Positions 27,548 to 36,348 of a stretch of DNA of 55,247 nt are shown here, piece after piece. Below the pieces are notes generated by a model that saw only the letters and a program-made list of their open reading frames with translations, did no database searches and was not told the origin of the DNA. Where the stretch lies: NCBI RefSeq assembly GCF_003337575.1, contig NZ_QPJM01000022.1, positions 1-55,247 on the forward strand, written 5' to 3'. A program made the position numbers and the translations under genes. This DNA is from Phyllobacterium bourgognense (GTDB lineage: Bacteria; Pseudomonadota; Alphaproteobacteria; Rhizobiales; Rhizobiaceae). Numbering within the stretch: the stretch's first letter is position 1; the number at the start of each line of letters is the position of its first letter.

Positions 27548-29158
27548 ATGAGCGAGAAGATAACCAACTGGACTTCTTCCGACCACCGGATGATTGAAAA
27601 TGCAATTCGCCGCGGAGCGAACCGTCGCGAACTGCTCCAAATGATGATGATGGGCGGTGTGGCAGCAGTAGCCGGCGCTTCTGTTTTCGCGCGTGCTACT
27701 TCTGCACTGGCAGCAACCCCTGTAAAAGGCGGCTTTATCAAGGCCGCGGGTTTCAGCACATCCACTGCAGATACGCTTGATCCCGCCAAGGCATCAAATG
27801 CGACGGATTACGTTCGTTGCTGCGCGTTTTACAACCGCCTGACCTTTCTTGATGGCCAAGGCCAGACCCAGATGGAACTCGCGGAGAGTATTGAGACCGC
27901 TGATGCCAAGGCCTGGACTGTCAAGCTGCGCAAGGGTGTGACTTTTCATGACGGCAAGTCACTCACTGCTGATGACGTGGTCTTTTCGCTAAAGCGCCAC
28001 CTTGATCCGGCTGTCGGGTCCAAAGTCAATGCGCTGGCCAAGCAGATTACCGACGCAAAGAAGATCAATGACACGACCGTTGAGATTACGCTGGAAAGCG
28101 CAAACGCAGACCTTCCGACCATTCTTGCGATGCACCATTTCATGATCGTGGCCAACGGCACGACTGACTTCTCCAAGGGAAATGGCACGGGACCGTTCAT
28201 CTGCAAGGAGTTTCAGCCCGGCGTTCGTTCGATGGCATCGCGCAATGAGAACTATTGGAAAGACAACGGTCCCTATCTTGATTCCTTCGAGTTCTTCGCA
28301 ATTTCAGACGAATCCGCCCGCATGAACGCGGTCCTCTCGGGCGACATTCAACTGGCTGCCAACCTCAATCCGCGCTCGCTGCGGGTTCTTGAGAACAATC
28401 CGGCGGCAAAACTCTTCATTTCCAAGCTGGGCACCTACACCAATCTGAATGTGCGGCTTGATATGGCGCCCGGCAACAAGGCTGGCGTTGCGGAAGCTTT
28501 CAAATACCTCACCAACCGCGAAGTTATCCAGAAATCGGTGTTGCGTGGACTGGCGGAAATTGCAAACGATCATCCCGTTCCGAATACCAACAAATACTTC
28601 AACGCCGAACTCAAACAGCGCGAGTACGACCCAGAGCACGCCAAATCATTGCTTGAAAAGGCCGGCGTGCTCGGTCAGGAAATTCATATCACCGCAGCGG
28701 AAGCTGCCTCCTCATCGCTCGATTATGCGATGGTACTCCAGCAGGCAGCTTCATCCATAGGCCAGAAGGTGGTTATCGATCGCGTGCCTTCGGATGGATA
28801 TTGGTCGAACCATTGGCTAAAAGACGCCGTGCATTACGGCAATATCAATGCACGTCCAACTCCCGACATCCTTTTCTCACTGCTCTATAAGTCGGATGCG
28901 CCCTGGAACGAAAGCCAGTACAAGTCTGATAAGTTCGACTCTATGCTGCTTGAGGCTCGCGGTATGTTGGACGAAGCGAAACGCAAGGAAATCTATGGCG
29001 AGATGCAGGCCTTGATCTCCAGCGAAGCAGGGACTGTCATTCCTGTGTTCATGTCGAATGTTGACGCGATTTCGCCAAAACTGCAGGGCCTTGAGCCAAA
29101 TCCGCTCGGCGGCATGATGGGCTACACATTTGCCGAGCACGCCTGGCTGGAAGCCTGA
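27548..29158 (+). CDS. Dpp-type ABC transporter substrate-binding protein
   Basis: A 536-residue SBP family 5 protein. It starts with a long cytoplasmic-looking leader and a twin-arginine motif (NRRELLQMMMMGGVAAVAG, then ATSALAATPV), so Tat export is likely. Family features: SLDPAKAS-like start (TADTLDPAKASNATDYV), KLRKGVTFHDGKSLTADDVV, GNGTGPFICKEFQPG. These bind peptides, opines or other amines. It is the first gene of a five-domain transporter; a strong hairpin follows, consistent with excess of this subunit. Confidence 0.92.
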   Translation: MSEKITNWTSSDHRMIENAIRRGANRRELLQMMMMGGVAAVAGASVFARATSALAATPVKGGFIKAAGFSTSTADTLDPAKASNATDYVRCCAFYNRLTFLDGQGQTQMELAESIETADAKAWTVKLRKGVTFHDGKSLTADDVVFSLKRHLDPAVGSKVNALAKQITDAKKINDTTVEITLESANADLPTILAMHHFMIVANGTTDFSKGNGTGPFICKEFQPGVRSMASRNENYWKDNGPYLDSFEFFAISDESARMNAVLSGDIQLAANLNPRSLRVLENNPAAKLFISKLGTYTNLNVRLDMAPGNKAGVAEAFKYLTNREVIQKSVLRGLAEIANDHPVPNTNKYFNAELKQREYDPEHAKSLLEKAGVLGQEIHITAAEAASSSLDYAMVLQQAASSIGQKVVIDRVPSDGYWSNHWLKDAVHYGNINARPTPDILFSLLYKSDAPWNESQYKSDKFDSMLLEARGMLDEAKRKEIYGEMQALISSEAGTVIPVFMSNVDAISPKLQGLEPNPLGGMMGYTFAEHAWLEA

Positions 29159-29173
29159 TTATTTCTTTGTTTG

Positions 29174-29199
29174 GCCCGGACAAAGCACTTTGTCCGGGC
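29174..29199. terminator. intercistronic hairpin after the binding-protein gene
   Basis: Perfect 12-base arms GCCCGGACAAAG (29174-29185) and CTTTGTCCGGGC (29188-29199) with a 2-base spacer. It lies 15 bases after the SBP stop and 30 before the permease ATG. Such structures commonly protect the SBP mRNA 3' end and lower expression of downstream permeases. Confidence 0.7.
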
Positions 29200-29228
29200 G
29201 ATATTTTCCCCAAGTTGCGGACTGGTGC

Positions 29229-30188
29229 ATGATCATGAAGTCCCCATTGCTCAATATTATCATCAAGCGCCTGATAGTCGCAGTCATGACGCTTCTCATT
29301 GTCGCGTTCACGATTTTCTTTGCGACCGAGATGCTGCCGGGTGACGTGGCAGAAATTTTGCTGGGGCAGGCGGCTACGCCAGAAGCGGTCGCCGGACTTC
29401 GTCATGCGATGAATCTTGATCAGCCCGCATTCTTTCGCTTCCTTTACTGGCTCGGACACCTGTTGAGGGGCGAACTCGGGGTATCTTATGTCAACAATGT
29501 TCCTATCGCTGATCTGATCGGCGGCAGATTGGTGAACTCGCTCAAGCTTGCTAGCGTCACAGCTGCCATTTCGGTTCCAATTGCACTGTTTCTCGGTATT
29601 ACTGCCGCTATCATGCGCGGCACTTTCTATGACCGCGCTGTCTCGATCATTACAATTGCGGTCATTTCCGTGCCAGAATTCATGGTTGCAACAATCGCAG
29701 TCATTGTTTTCGCGGTGTATCTCGGCTGGCTACCCGCACTCTCCATGGCCAATGAGGTCACATCGTTTTCCGGCCTGTTGAAGGTATTCGCCATGCCAGT
29801 CATCACATTGAGTTTCGTGATTTCTGCGCAGATGATCCGCATGACGCGGGCCGCAGTTTTGGAAACGCTGGATACGTCCTATGTGGAAATGGCCTTGCTC
29901 AAAGGCGCCTCGCGGTTCCGGATGGTAATCGTCCATGCGCTGCCCAATGCGCTGGGGCCTATCGTCAACGCCGTCGCGCTTTCGCTTTCCTACCTGCTTG
30001 GCGGCGTCATCATTGTGGAAACCATCTTCAACTATCCCGGCATTGCCAAGCTGATGCTCGATGCAGTTGCAACGCGCGATCTGCCCTTGATTCAAACCTG
30101 CGCGATGATCTTTTGCTTTGGTTATCTCCTGCTTATCACGATAGCAGATGTGATTGCCATCGTCTCCAACCCGAGGCTTCGATCGTAA
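29229..30188 (+). CDS. ABC transporter permease, DppB type
   Basis: A 319-residue inner-membrane permease. Start at 29229 rather than 29130, since the upstream part overlaps the hairpin and has no membrane character. First helix LIVAVMTLLIVAFTIFFATE, GELGVSYVNNVPIADLIGGR typical of DppB/OppB, and the EAA loop in YVEMALLKGASRFRMVIVHA followed by LPNALGPIVNAVALSLSYLL. Its TAA overlaps the next ATG by one base (30188), implying coupled translation. Confidence 0.92.
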   Translation: MIMKSPLLNIIIKRLIVAVMTLLIVAFTIFFATEMLPGDVAEILLGQAATPEAVAGLRHAMNLDQPAFFRFLYWLGHLLRGELGVSYVNNVPIADLIGGRLVNSLKLASVTAAISVPIALFLGITAAIMRGTFYDRAVSIITIAVISVPEFMVATIAVIVFAVYLGWLPALSMANEVTSFSGLLKVFAMPVITLSFVISAQMIRMTRAAVLETLDTSYVEMALLKGASRFRMVIVHALPNALGPIVNAVALSLSYLLGGVIIVETIFNYPGIAKLMLDAVATRDLPLIQTCAMIFCFGYLLLITIADVIAIVSNPRLRS

Positions 30189-31042
30189 TGTCCCCCATGA
30201 CAAATCAGCAGCAAACTAAGTCTGCGTCCTTCGGATACCGGATCAATCTGGTTGGCGCCATTTCTTTCCTCGTCGTTCTGGCCTGGGCCCTTGTCGCCGT
30301 ATTCGCTCCATGGATTGCGCCGCATCCGGTTGGTGAGATTGTCGATTTCGATTTCTTCGGCCCCACAAGCGCGCAGTTCCCACTCGGCACCGACTATCTT
30401 GGACGAGACATGCTCTCGCGCATTATCTACGGGGCACGTTTCACGGTCGGGATTTCACTTGCGGCTGTTTTTCTGGCCTGCTTTGCTGGCGTCTTTTTGG
30501 GGATGATGGCAGCCGTGGTCGGTGGTTGGTTCGATTCTGCTCTCAGCCGCTTTCTGGATGCGCTGACCTCAATCCCAAGCAAGATTCTGGCCTTGGTAAT
30601 CGTTGCCGGCGTGGGTTCGTCCATTCCGATTTTGATCGCGACTATGGCGGTCATTTATACGCCTGGCAGTTATCGCTTTGCGCGTGCATTGGCAATCAAC
30701 ATCAATGCGATGGACTACATTACCGTTGCAAGAGCTCGCGGCGAAAAGATGGGCTATCTGATCCGCTCGGAAATTCTGCCCGGGATTATTCGCCCTGTGC
30801 TCGCCGATTTTGGCTTGCGTTTTGTCTTCATCGTCCTGCTTCTGTCAAGCATGTCTTTCCTGGGACTGGGCGTGCAACCGCCTTTTGCTGACTGGGGTGC
30901 TTTGGTCAAGGAAAATATCGGTGGGCTAACCTTTGCAGCACCTGCCGTGGTCTTGCCCTCTATTGCCATTGCGAGCCTTACGATCAGCGTCAATCTGCTG
31001 ATCGATAATCTTCCTCAGAAGATCCGCGATCGGAGTGAGTGA
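30188..31042 (+). CDS. ABC transporter permease, DppC type
   Basis: A 284-residue permease partner. N-terminal helix INLVGAISFLVVLAWALVAV, then the DppC motif FPLGTDYLGRDMLSRIIYGA, and the EAA loop YITVARARGEKMGYLIRSEI followed by LPGIIRPVLADFGLR. MSFLGLGVQPPFADWGALV is the standard DppC C-terminal signature. The start overlaps the stop of the previous gene, and its TGA overlaps the ATG of the ATPase gene. Confidence 0.93.
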   Translation: MSPMTNQQQTKSASFGYRINLVGAISFLVVLAWALVAVFAPWIAPHPVGEIVDFDFFGPTSAQFPLGTDYLGRDMLSRIIYGARFTVGISLAAVFLACFAGVFLGMMAAVVGGWFDSALSRFLDALTSIPSKILALVIVAGVGSSIPILIATMAVIYTPGSYRFARALAININAMDYITVARARGEKMGYLIRSEILPGIIRPVLADFGLRFVFIVLLLSSMSFLGLGVQPPFADWGALVKENIGGLTFAAPAVVLPSIAIASLTISVNLLIDNLPQKIRDRSE

Positions 31043-32703
31043 TGGGCAATATTGTAGAGGTTAGTCATCTGCGCGTGGATGCAAAGACCGATTCCGGGCG
31101 CAAAGTGGAAATTATCAGGGATGTAAGTTTTGAAATTGCAGAAGGCGAAATCGTAGCGCTCATCGGCGAGAGCGGTTCCGGCAAAACGACGATTGCGCTC
31201 TCCCTGATGGGTTACACGCGACCCGGCTGTCGAATCGTGAGCGGCAATATAGCCATAGGCGGACAGGATGTCGTCAATCTTTCGGAGCGGCAAAGAGCAC
31301 GAAAGCGTGGCACCGAAGTCTCCTACGTTCCTCAAAGTGCGGCGGCGTCCTTCAATCCCGCGCATCGGATCATGGAACAGGTCATCGAAGTGGCGAAAAT
31401 CCATCACCTTATGCCGGTGAACCAGGCGCGCAAAAAGGCGATTGCTCTATTCAAGGCGCTAGCACTGCCAAACCCTGATACGATTGGTGATCGGTATCCC
31501 CATCAGGTATCAGGCGGGCAACTGCAGAGGCTTTCAGCGGCGATGGCGCTAATCGGTGACCCGAGGCTCGTGATTTTTGACGAGCCAACGACGGCACTCG
31601 ACGTGACGACCCAGATTGAGGTTCTGCGCGCGTTCAAGTCAGTCATGAAAGAGCACGGCATTTCCGGTGTATACGTATCCCACGATCTGGCGGTTGTTGC
31701 CCAGATTGCCGACCGCATTGTCGTTCTGAAAAATGGCGAAGTGCAGGAAGCCGGCAGTACGCGAGATATTCTCCACAACCCGCAGCACCCTTATACCAAG
31801 GAACTTGTGGCCGCATTTGAACCAGCTCTGTATGCACGCCCGAAAATGGTCGAGGCCGAGAAGCCAGCACCACTTCTGGTCGTCGACAATGTCGTTGCGG
31901 GCTATGGCATGGTTGGAGGTTCAGGTGATCCTGCGATGATCGCCGTCGATAATGTCAGCCTGCAACTCGCGCGAGGCAGGAACCTGGGCATTATTGGTGA
32001 ATCCGGCTGCGGAAAATCTACGCTTGCACGCGTCATCGCGGGCATTTTGCCTGCTGCGCGCGGCCAGATACACTTTGACGGTGCGGAGATGCCGAGCGAC
32101 TTGCGCAGGCGCAGCCGCGATCAGTTGCGCGAACTACAAATTGTTTTCCAGTCTGCGGATACGGCGCTTAATCCGTTCAAATCCACTGCTGATATCCTGG
32201 CTCGTCCGCTGTCGTTCTATCATGGGATGGACAGAAAAAGCCGTGAAGCACGAATTGATCAGCTTCTCGATATGGTGCGCTTGCCACGAACTCTGCGGTA
32301 TCGGCGTCCGGGCGAATTATCGGGTGGTCAAAAGCAGCGTATCAACTTGGCGCGAGCGCTGGCGGCGGATCCCAAACTTATCCTTTGCGATGAAATCACG
32401 TCCGCTCTCGACACCGTTGTTGCCGCAGCGATCATCGATCTCCTGAAGGAATTGCAGCGTGAACTGAATTTATCCTATCTTTTTATCAGCCACGATCTTT
32501 CCACAGTCCGGGCCATTTGCGATGAAGTCGTGGTCATGTATGCGGGGAGGAAGGTCGAGCAGCTGAGCCCCGGCATGATGGGCAGCACGGCGAGCCATCC
32601 TTATTCGCGGCTCCTGTTTTCTTCAGTACCTAAGCTCGACCCGCACTGGTTGGACAGTCTGGAACAGGATCCTGACCTGGTGCGTGAGTTTACCAGAACC
32701 TGA
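31042..32703 (+). CDS. fused DppD-DppF-type ABC ATPase
   Basis: A 553-residue protein with two nucleotide-binding domains in one chain. Domain 1: Walker A GESGSGKTT near residue 40, signature VSGGQLQRLSAAMAL, Walker B LVIFDEPTTALD. Domain 2: Walker A GESGCGKST near 320, signature LSGGQKQRINLARAL, and Walker B LILCDEITSALD, where proline of the usual DEP is isoleucine (DEI), probably tolerated. Fusion of the two ATPases of peptide-type importers is common in Rhizobiales. Powers uptake through the two permeases. Confidence 0.92.
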   Translation: MGNIVEVSHLRVDAKTDSGRKVEIIRDVSFEIAEGEIVALIGESGSGKTTIALSLMGYTRPGCRIVSGNIAIGGQDVVNLSERQRARKRGTEVSYVPQSAAASFNPAHRIMEQVIEVAKIHHLMPVNQARKKAIALFKALALPNPDTIGDRYPHQVSGGQLQRLSAAMALIGDPRLVIFDEPTTALDVTTQIEVLRAFKSVMKEHGISGVYVSHDLAVVAQIADRIVVLKNGEVQEAGSTRDILHNPQHPYTKELVAAFEPALYARPKMVEAEKPAPLLVVDNVVAGYGMVGGSGDPAMIAVDNVSLQLARGRNLGIIGESGCGKSTLARVIAGILPAARGQIHFDGAEMPSDLRRRSRDQLRELQIVFQSADTALNPFKSTADILARPLSFYHGMDRKSREARIDQLLDMVRLPRTLRYRRPGELSGGQKQRINLARALAADPKLILCDEITSALDTVVAAAIIDLLKELQRELNLSYLFISHDLSTVRAICDEVVVMYAGRKVEQLSPGMMGSTASHPYSRLLFSSVPKLDPHWLDSLEQDPDLVREFTRT

Positions 32704-32769
32704 TATACCGTGGCAGATTTTGAGCAGGGGAAAGCGGTGTTGCAATAGCAGCCTTTTGACGTTTTCCAT

Positions 32770-33246
32770 CTACTCAGTGAAGATCACATCCAAGGGAAGG
32801 TGAGCTTTCACGATAGGGGATTTGAGCACGACAAAACTGAAATATTTGTCTATGCCGATATCCATGTCGATGAGACGTTCCATGATGGTCTGATATTCAA
32901 CAATCCCCGGGGTGACGAACTTCATCAAATAATCGTAGCCACCGGAAACCAGGTGACACTCGATGACCGAATCGACCTTTCCGACCGTGGTAAGAAACCG
33001 TGCAAAGTCGGTCTGGCGATGGTTCTTTAGCGTGATCTCGGTGAATACCGTCAGTGTTTGACCAAGTTTTGAAACGTCGATCTGCGCTGAATAACCTGTG
33101 ATATAGCCTTCTGACTGGAGCCTCTTTACCCGCATCAGACAGGGACTGGGAGAAAGGTTGACGAGTTCGGCAAGCTCGACGTTGGTTATGCGTCCGTTCT
33201 TTTGCATCTGGGATAGAATTTTAATATCTATTTTGTCCAGCTTCAT
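32770..33246 (-). CDS. Lrp/AsnC-family transcriptional regulator
   Basis: A 158-residue regulator from MKLDKIDIKILSQMQKNGR; an ATG 15 bases upstream (33261) is also possible. HTH: ITNVELAELVNLSPSPCLMR VKRLQ. The RAM (ligand-binding) domain follows: VTPGIVEYQTIMERLID and a conserved GGYDYLMKF. It converges with the ABC operon and is divergent from the FAD oxidase gene at 33483, its most likely target; it may also control the neighbouring amino-acid or amine genes. Confidence 0.9.
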   Translation of the reverse strand: MKLDKIDIKILSQMQKNGRITNVELAELVNLSPSPCLMRVKRLQSEGYITGYSAQIDVSKLGQTLTVFTEITLKNHRQTDFARFLTTVGKVDSVIECHLVSGGYDYLMKFVTPGIVEYQTIMERLIDMDIGIDKYFSFVVLKSPIVKAHLPLDVIFTE

Positions 33247-33271
33247 AGAGATACCAATCATTTAATACTGT

Positions 33272-33294
33272 GAAAAAAGAATATCGTCTTTTTC
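33272..33294. promoter_or_regulatory. AT-rich palindrome in front of lrp-type gene
   Basis: GAAAAAAGA - 6 bases - TCTTTTTC forms an imperfect inverted repeat in the divergent region between the Lrp gene and the FAD oxidase gene, 26 bases upstream of the Lrp start. AT-rich imperfect palindromes of this kind are typical Lrp/AsnC sites. Inferred, not proven. Confidence 0.4.
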
Positions 33295-33482
33295 ATTCTA
33301 TGCTGCAATCGCTTCAGGCCGTTTTATGATATTCAGTTCAGGTGCGATGCAGACCTTGATCGGATGCAATAATCGCCTGCTAAAGGTAAGGAAAACCACA
33401 GGAAATTCTGTGCAAGATCAAACTCCGAAGCATGACTCGGCGCTCATTGCGTTAGGATGCAGAAACACTGGGAGTTTTACCC

Positions 33483-34808
33483 ATGCCTGCGCCCCTATTG
33501 CATATTGAAACCAGCCCGACTTTACCCGCAGAGGCGGATGTTGTCGTCATAGGCGGCGGCGTTGTTGGTGTATTTACAGCCTATTACCTCGCCCGCAGCG
33601 GTGTGAAGGTTGCCCTCCTAGAAAAGGGAAGAATTGCTGCCGAGCAGTCGAGCCGCAACTGGGGATGGTGTCGTCAACAGAACCGCGATGCGCGGGAACT
33701 GCCGATGGCCACTAGAAGTCTTGAGTTGTGGGATAAGATTGCTGAGGAAACCGGCGAGGATACGGGTTTTCGCAGATGCGGGTTGCTCTATCTTTCGCAG
33801 GATGAAGCTGAAATAGCCAGCTGGGCGAAATGGCGTGATTTTGCAAAAACTGTTGGTGTCGAGACACATATGCTGAGCGCGGCAGAAGCTGCCGAACGCA
33901 GCACAACAACGGCAAACTTATGGAAAGGTGGTGTCTTCTCGCCAACTGACGGAGTCGCTGATCCGTCGAGAGCAGTTCCGGTTGTTGCAAGGGGCATCAT
34001 GGCGGCTGGAGGCACAGTGCATCAGAATTGCGCGGCCCGCGGTTTGGAACTGAGTGCAGGACGGGTGACCGGAGTGGTCACAGAAGCCGGAGTGATCCGC
34101 ACCAAGACGGTGGTAATGGCTGGTGGCGCGTGGGCTTCGTCCTTCTGCAACCAGGTGGGCATTCGCTTTCCACAGGCGGCCGTTCGTGCTTCTATTCTTT
34201 CTGTCGCGCCCGGGGCGATTGACTTGCCGGATGCATTACACACATCGCAAGTATCGATAACTCGCCGCATGGATGGAGGATATACTCTGGCGATCAGCGG
34301 CCGCGCGCGAGTAGATACAACACCCCAGCAACTGCGGTTCAGCCGCGAGTTCGTTCCCATGTTCATACGCCGCTGGCGCAGCCTTGCGCCTGGTGGGCTT
34401 GGCGGCTGGTGTGAGGGACATGAAACGTTGAAAAAGTGGTCGCTCGATGACATCACTCCGATGGAAAAGAATCGTATTCTTGACCCGAAGCCTGATGAAG
34501 GACAGATCCGCCTTACCTATCAAAGAGCGCAGAAACTATTACCGGAATTAGCCAAGTTTCCGATTGCCCACCGCTGGGCGGGATATATTGATAGCACACC
34601 GGATGGTGTCCCTGCGATCGGAGAAATAGAGGCTGTACCAGGCTTTATTCTTGCAGCTGGATTCAGCGGTCATGGTTTTGGGATAGGCCCTGGTGCCGGT
34701 CATATGATAGCCGACCTGATCACAGGCCGTTCACCGCTAGTCGATCCAACTCCCTACAGGCCGGAGCGCTTAAACCGCAGCGCATGGGGAAATGTCGCTG
34801 AGTTCTAG
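33483..34808 (+). CDS. FAD-dependent D-amino acid dehydrogenase/oxidase-like protein
   Basis: A 441-residue DAO-family flavoprotein. FAD-binding VVVIGGGVVGVFTAYYLARS with LLEKGRIAAEQSSRNWGWCR, then an open substrate domain and C-terminal AGFSGHGFGIGPGAGHMIAD. SSRNWGWCRQQNRD is a hallmark of a subgroup of rhizobial DadA-like oxidases near Lrp genes. Likely oxidises a D-amino acid, secondary amine or N-methyl amino acid. Divergent from the Lrp regulator, the standard arrangement for inducible dadA-type genes. Confidence 0.87.
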   Translation: MPAPLLHIETSPTLPAEADVVVIGGGVVGVFTAYYLARSGVKVALLEKGRIAAEQSSRNWGWCRQQNRDARELPMATRSLELWDKIAEETGEDTGFRRCGLLYLSQDEAEIASWAKWRDFAKTVGVETHMLSAAEAAERSTTTANLWKGGVFSPTDGVADPSRAVPVVARGIMAAGGTVHQNCAARGLELSAGRVTGVVTEAGVIRTKTVVMAGGAWASSFCNQVGIRFPQAAVRASILSVAPGAIDLPDALHTSQVSITRRMDGGYTLAISGRARVDTTPQQLRFSREFVPMFIRRWRSLAPGGLGGWCEGHETLKKWSLDDITPMEKNRILDPKPDEGQIRLTYQRAQKLLPELAKFPIAHRWAGYIDSTPDGVPAIGEIEAVPGFILAAGFSGHGFGIGPGAGHMIADLITGRSPLVDPTPYRPERLNRSAWGNVAEF

Positions 34809-35183
34809 ACGTGGTTCGCGATTACAACTCTCGTCCCGTCTAGATGCATCAGAGCGGATTTTCAGCGAATGAGAAGCCCAAAATCGCACGACAACATTCT
34901 TGCACCCAAACGGCGGCCGCACCGCCCTACTTATAAAGCGCGTAGTGCGGCTGCCAGCCCAGGGATCGGCGGAAGATCGAGATTAAATCAGTCCTCGTGC
35001 CGGGTGCGTTAGCCAACGCCCGCGACTGCAAGCCTGGTCTTCTGCCTGGTGAAACCGTTCCTCGATGAGCCATGATGCGAAGCCGTCGACGATCGGGCGG
35101 ATCCTTTCGTGTCAGATGGCTCACTGGGCAGACCGGCTCATTGCCATGCATGTCACCGTGAGCGCATGCACATCTGTCGTTCT
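34809..35183. other. intergenic, no gene recognised
   Basis: About 375 bases. A minus-strand open frame at 34927-35187 ends LGWQPHYALYK and looks faintly protein-like at that end only; I do not recognise it. It separates the catabolic cluster from the AT-rich gene pair. Confidence 0.4.
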
Positions 35184-36167
35184 TCATCTTTCGTTACTCT
35201 CAGCAACTTTGTATATCTCAGCAAGGTCGCATAAGTCCCAGTTCCCTCCAGTCAACACCGCGCAAACCTTTTCGTCCGGTTTGACTTCTATGGAGCCGGC
35301 CAACAAAGCTCCAATACCAATCGAGGCGGCCGGTTCAGCGATTAATTTTGCATCGTTGGCAAGAGTACGCATACCTGCGATGATATGTTCGTCGTCAACG
35401 AGGATAATCTCATCCACATACTTTTCAATAATAGGATACGGGTTGTTACCCGGAACACTTATTCTCAAGCCATCCGCAATGGTATCTTTTAAGGGAAACG
35501 ACGTACGTTCTTTATTTATCCGGCTGTGAAAATACTTCGGTGTTAAGGCAGGCTCTGCGCCTATAACGCGCACTGATGGTTTCGTTTCCTTGATAGCCGT
35601 TGCGATTCCCGAGATAAGGCCTCCGCCGCCGACTGGAATAATGACCGTATCCACATCTTCCAAGTCCTCCAATATTTCGCACCCTATTGTTCCCTGGCCA
35701 GCCATTACCATGGGATCCTCAAAACCGTGAATGGTCGCATATTTGTTTTCTTCAGCGATTTCGTAGACCCTCTTCCATCTGGCAGCAGTATCCCCATCAA
35801 AGAGAACGACTTCCGCGCCCAGGGCCTTTGTATTGGCAATCTTAATTTTTGGCGTGGTCACCGGGAGTACCAATATCACTTTTACGCCCAGCATCCTTGC
35901 CGCGTAAGAAAGCCCCTGGGCATGATTGCCCGACGATGAGGCAATGATGCCGTTTGCGATCTCTTCTCTTGGGAGCGAAAGTACCTTGTTGAGAGCGCCG
36001 CGAATTTTAAATGCGCCAGTAATTTGCAAGGTTTCAGGTTTAAGATATAGCTGACAACCAACAACTTCCTCTATTTTTTCTGCTCGCAACAACGGCGTAT
36101 GCCTGATGAGAGGTGCCAGCCTTTTCTGGGCTTCGCGAATGTCCTGTATTGTTGGGTAGTTGCGCAT
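35184..36167 (-). CDS. threonine dehydratase-like PLP enzyme (EutB-like)
   Basis: A 327-residue fold-type II PLP dehydratase. The PLP lysine is in ETLQITGAFKIRGALNKVL, the SSSGNHAQG motif binds the substrate carboxylate, and GGGGLISGIATAI binds phosphate. There is no C-terminal ACT regulatory domain, so it is a catabolic or biosynthetic short form. With the ornithine-cyclodeaminase gene just upstream on the same strand, it mirrors the EutB/EutC pair of ectoine breakdown. Codon use is visibly more AT-rich than in neighbouring genes. Confidence 0.88.
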   Translation of the reverse strand: MRNYPTIQDIREAQKRLAPLIRHTPLLRAEKIEEVVGCQLYLKPETLQITGAFKIRGALNKVLSLPREEIANGIIASSSGNHAQGLSYAARMLGVKVILVLPVTTPKIKIANTKALGAEVVLFDGDTAARWKRVYEIAEENKYATIHGFEDPMVMAGQGTIGCEILEDLEDVDTVIIPVGGGGLISGIATAIKETKPSVRVIGAEPALTPKYFHSRINKERTSFPLKDTIADGLRISVPGNNPYPIIEKYVDEIILVDDEHIIAGMRTLANDAKLIAEPAASIGIGALLAGSIEVKPDEKVCAVLTGGNWDLCDLAEIYKVAESNER

Positions 36168-36348
36168 ATTAGCTGCCGCCCTTCAACTTCAAGAATCACG
36201 TTCCTCTGAACATAAGAGGACGCTTTGATCGAGGTTAATTTATTTTTTGGAACCAAGCTTCGGATTTGCTCGCAGTGTACTGAACAGGCAGGGGCCCTCT
36301 TGGTGGGAATTTTAAGAGCAACTTTACTGTGCGAAGTCTCTAAAATCG

